Shown: positions 63,278 to 64,000 of the stretch, in pieces
Layout: each line of letters opens with the position of its first letter
How positions within the stretch are numbered: the first letter of the stretch is position 1
Source of the DNA: Acidimicrobiia bacterium
Lineage (GTDB): Bacteria; Actinomycetota; Acidimicrobiia; Acidimicrobiales; Bin134
Direction of reading: 5' to 3'
Assembly (NCBI GenBank): GCA_022822905.1
Contig: JAJDYE010000016.1
Span: forward strand, 278,731-342,730
Length of the DNA stretch: 64,000 nucleotides
Notes under the pieces: model-generated
The model's database searches: none
The model's input: the letters and a program-made list of their open reading frames with translations, nothing else
What the model was told of the DNA's origin: nothing
Made by a program: the position numbers and the translations under genes

Positions 63278-64000
63278 TGACGGCCCGCATCGTGTGGATC
63301 AACGGGGATCTGGTTCCGGAGGACGAGGCCCGGATCTCACCCTTCGATCACGGATGGCTGGTGGGCGATGCCGTATTCGAGACCCTGGTCATTGTGCGGG
63401 GAATGCCGTTCGCCGCTCGCCGCCACCTGGAGCGGCTGGCCTACTCGGCCGAGCACTTGGGGGTGGCAGTTCTCGACGCCGATGTGCTGCGGGAGGCCAT
63501 GATCGCGGTGGCCGACGCCAACGGGCTCCAAGAGGGTCGTCTGCGGGTCACCATCAGCAGCGGCACCGGGCCATTGGGCAGCAGCCGGGGCGACAGCCCG
63601 CCGACCGCCACCGTGGCCGCCACTCCCCAAGCCCCCTGGCCCGCCACCGTGGCGGTGGCCACCGTGGACTGGACCATCAACGAGCGCAGCCCTCTGGCCG
63701 GCCTCAAAACCGTGTCCTACGGAGCCAACGTGCGGGCATTGGCCGACGCGAAGACGGCCGGCGCCAGCGAGGCCATCTTCGCCAACACCCAGGGTCAGCT
63801 TTGCGAGGGCACCGGAAGCAACGTCTTCCTGGCCCACGATGGCCAGCTCATCACTCCCACCCTGGCCTCAGGATGCTTGGCCGGAGTCACCCGCCAGCTC
63901 GTGATCGAGCTGACCGGCGCGGTCGAGCGAGACGTGCCCCTCGAAGCGCTGGCCGCGGCCGAGGAGGCGTTTCTCACCTCCACCACCCGCGACGTTCACC
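63277..64000 (+). CDS. pabC: Class IV aminotransferase, probable aminodeoxychorismate lyase (partial)
   Basis: Starts at GTG 63277 and runs off the right edge (at least 241 codons), so the 3' end is missing. VWINGDLVPEDEARISPFDHGWLVGDAVFETL at the N-terminus, LRVTISSGTGPLGSSRG, the PLP lysine in GLKTVSYGANVRALADAK, ANTQGQLCEGTGSNVFLAHDGQLITPTLASGCLAGVTRQLVIEL and FLTSTTRDV: fold-type IV PLP enzyme. Position directly after pabB (1-nt overlap) argues for 4-amino-4-deoxychorismate lyase making 4-aminobenzoate; a D-amino-acid or branched-chain aminotransferase is the alternative. Confidence 0.82.
   Translation, partial: MTARIVWINGDLVPEDEARISPFDHGWLVGDAVFETLVIVRGMPFAARRHLERLAYSAEHLGVAVLDADVLREAMIAVADANGLQEGRLRVTISSGTGPLGSSRGDSPPTATVAATPQAPWPATVAVATVDWTINERSPLAGLKTVSYGANVRALADAKTAGASEAIFANTQGQLCEGTGSNVFLAHDGQLITPTLASGCLAGVTRQLVIELTGAVERDVPLEALAAAEEAFLTSTTRDVH

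Overview
The window is high-GC bacterial DNA, most likely from an uncultured member of the Actinomycetota close to Acidimicrobiia. The evidence is an F420 pair (cofD, unfused cofE), a DUF222/HNH protein, a leuA leader peptide, GTG/TTG starts, and many transcription units whose -10 box lies only 6-10 nt before the start codon (leaderless mRNAs). The lineage is an inference; no rRNA or tRNA gene was seen.

Layout. 1-4.5 kb: a voltage-gated ion channel cut by the left edge, then a small accessory patch with two HEPN/Abi-like proteins, a Cys-rich membrane protein, a repeated 15-bp motif and a 22-bp-period direct repeat. 4.5-24.6 kb: amino-acid core. leuB-ilvE-cimA-hypothetical-gltX run leftward; greA, a hydrolase and leuC-leuD run rightward; leuA sits behind a leader-peptide attenuator; serA, an S9 peptidase, aspC, serC and yqgE follow. 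Together they make Leu/Ile precursors and serine. 24.6-34 kb: accessory island with hicBA between two copies of the yqgE tail, decayed fragments, a DUF222/HNH protein, and a compact operon of TerB-domain protein, BrxD-like ATPase and Lhr/BrxHI-like helicase. The last is the best candidate for an undescribed defence or DNA-processing system.

34-41.1 kb: a complete System I cytochrome c maturation operon (ccmABCDEFGH plus a CcmI-like TPR protein). 41.2-46.1 kb: a stem-loop array, a D-2-hydroxyacid dehydrogenase, a CaiB-type CoA transferase, an SCO6745-like protein and an acyl-CoA ligase. 46.2-62.1 kb: cell-surface polysaccharide locus with a DUF5719 protein, a giant GT2/membrane fusion, a 15-residue-repeat protein, rmd, gmd, a sugar nucleotidyltransferase, three GT4 glycosyltransferases, a GDP-fucose-synthase-like enzyme and an LCP ligase; cofD and cofE are embedded in it. 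62.2-64 kb: pabB and a pabC-like gene cut by the right edge.

Coordinates of starts were chosen by eye from ribosome-binding sites, -10 spacing and family N-termini. All family assignments come from motif recognition, not from searches.
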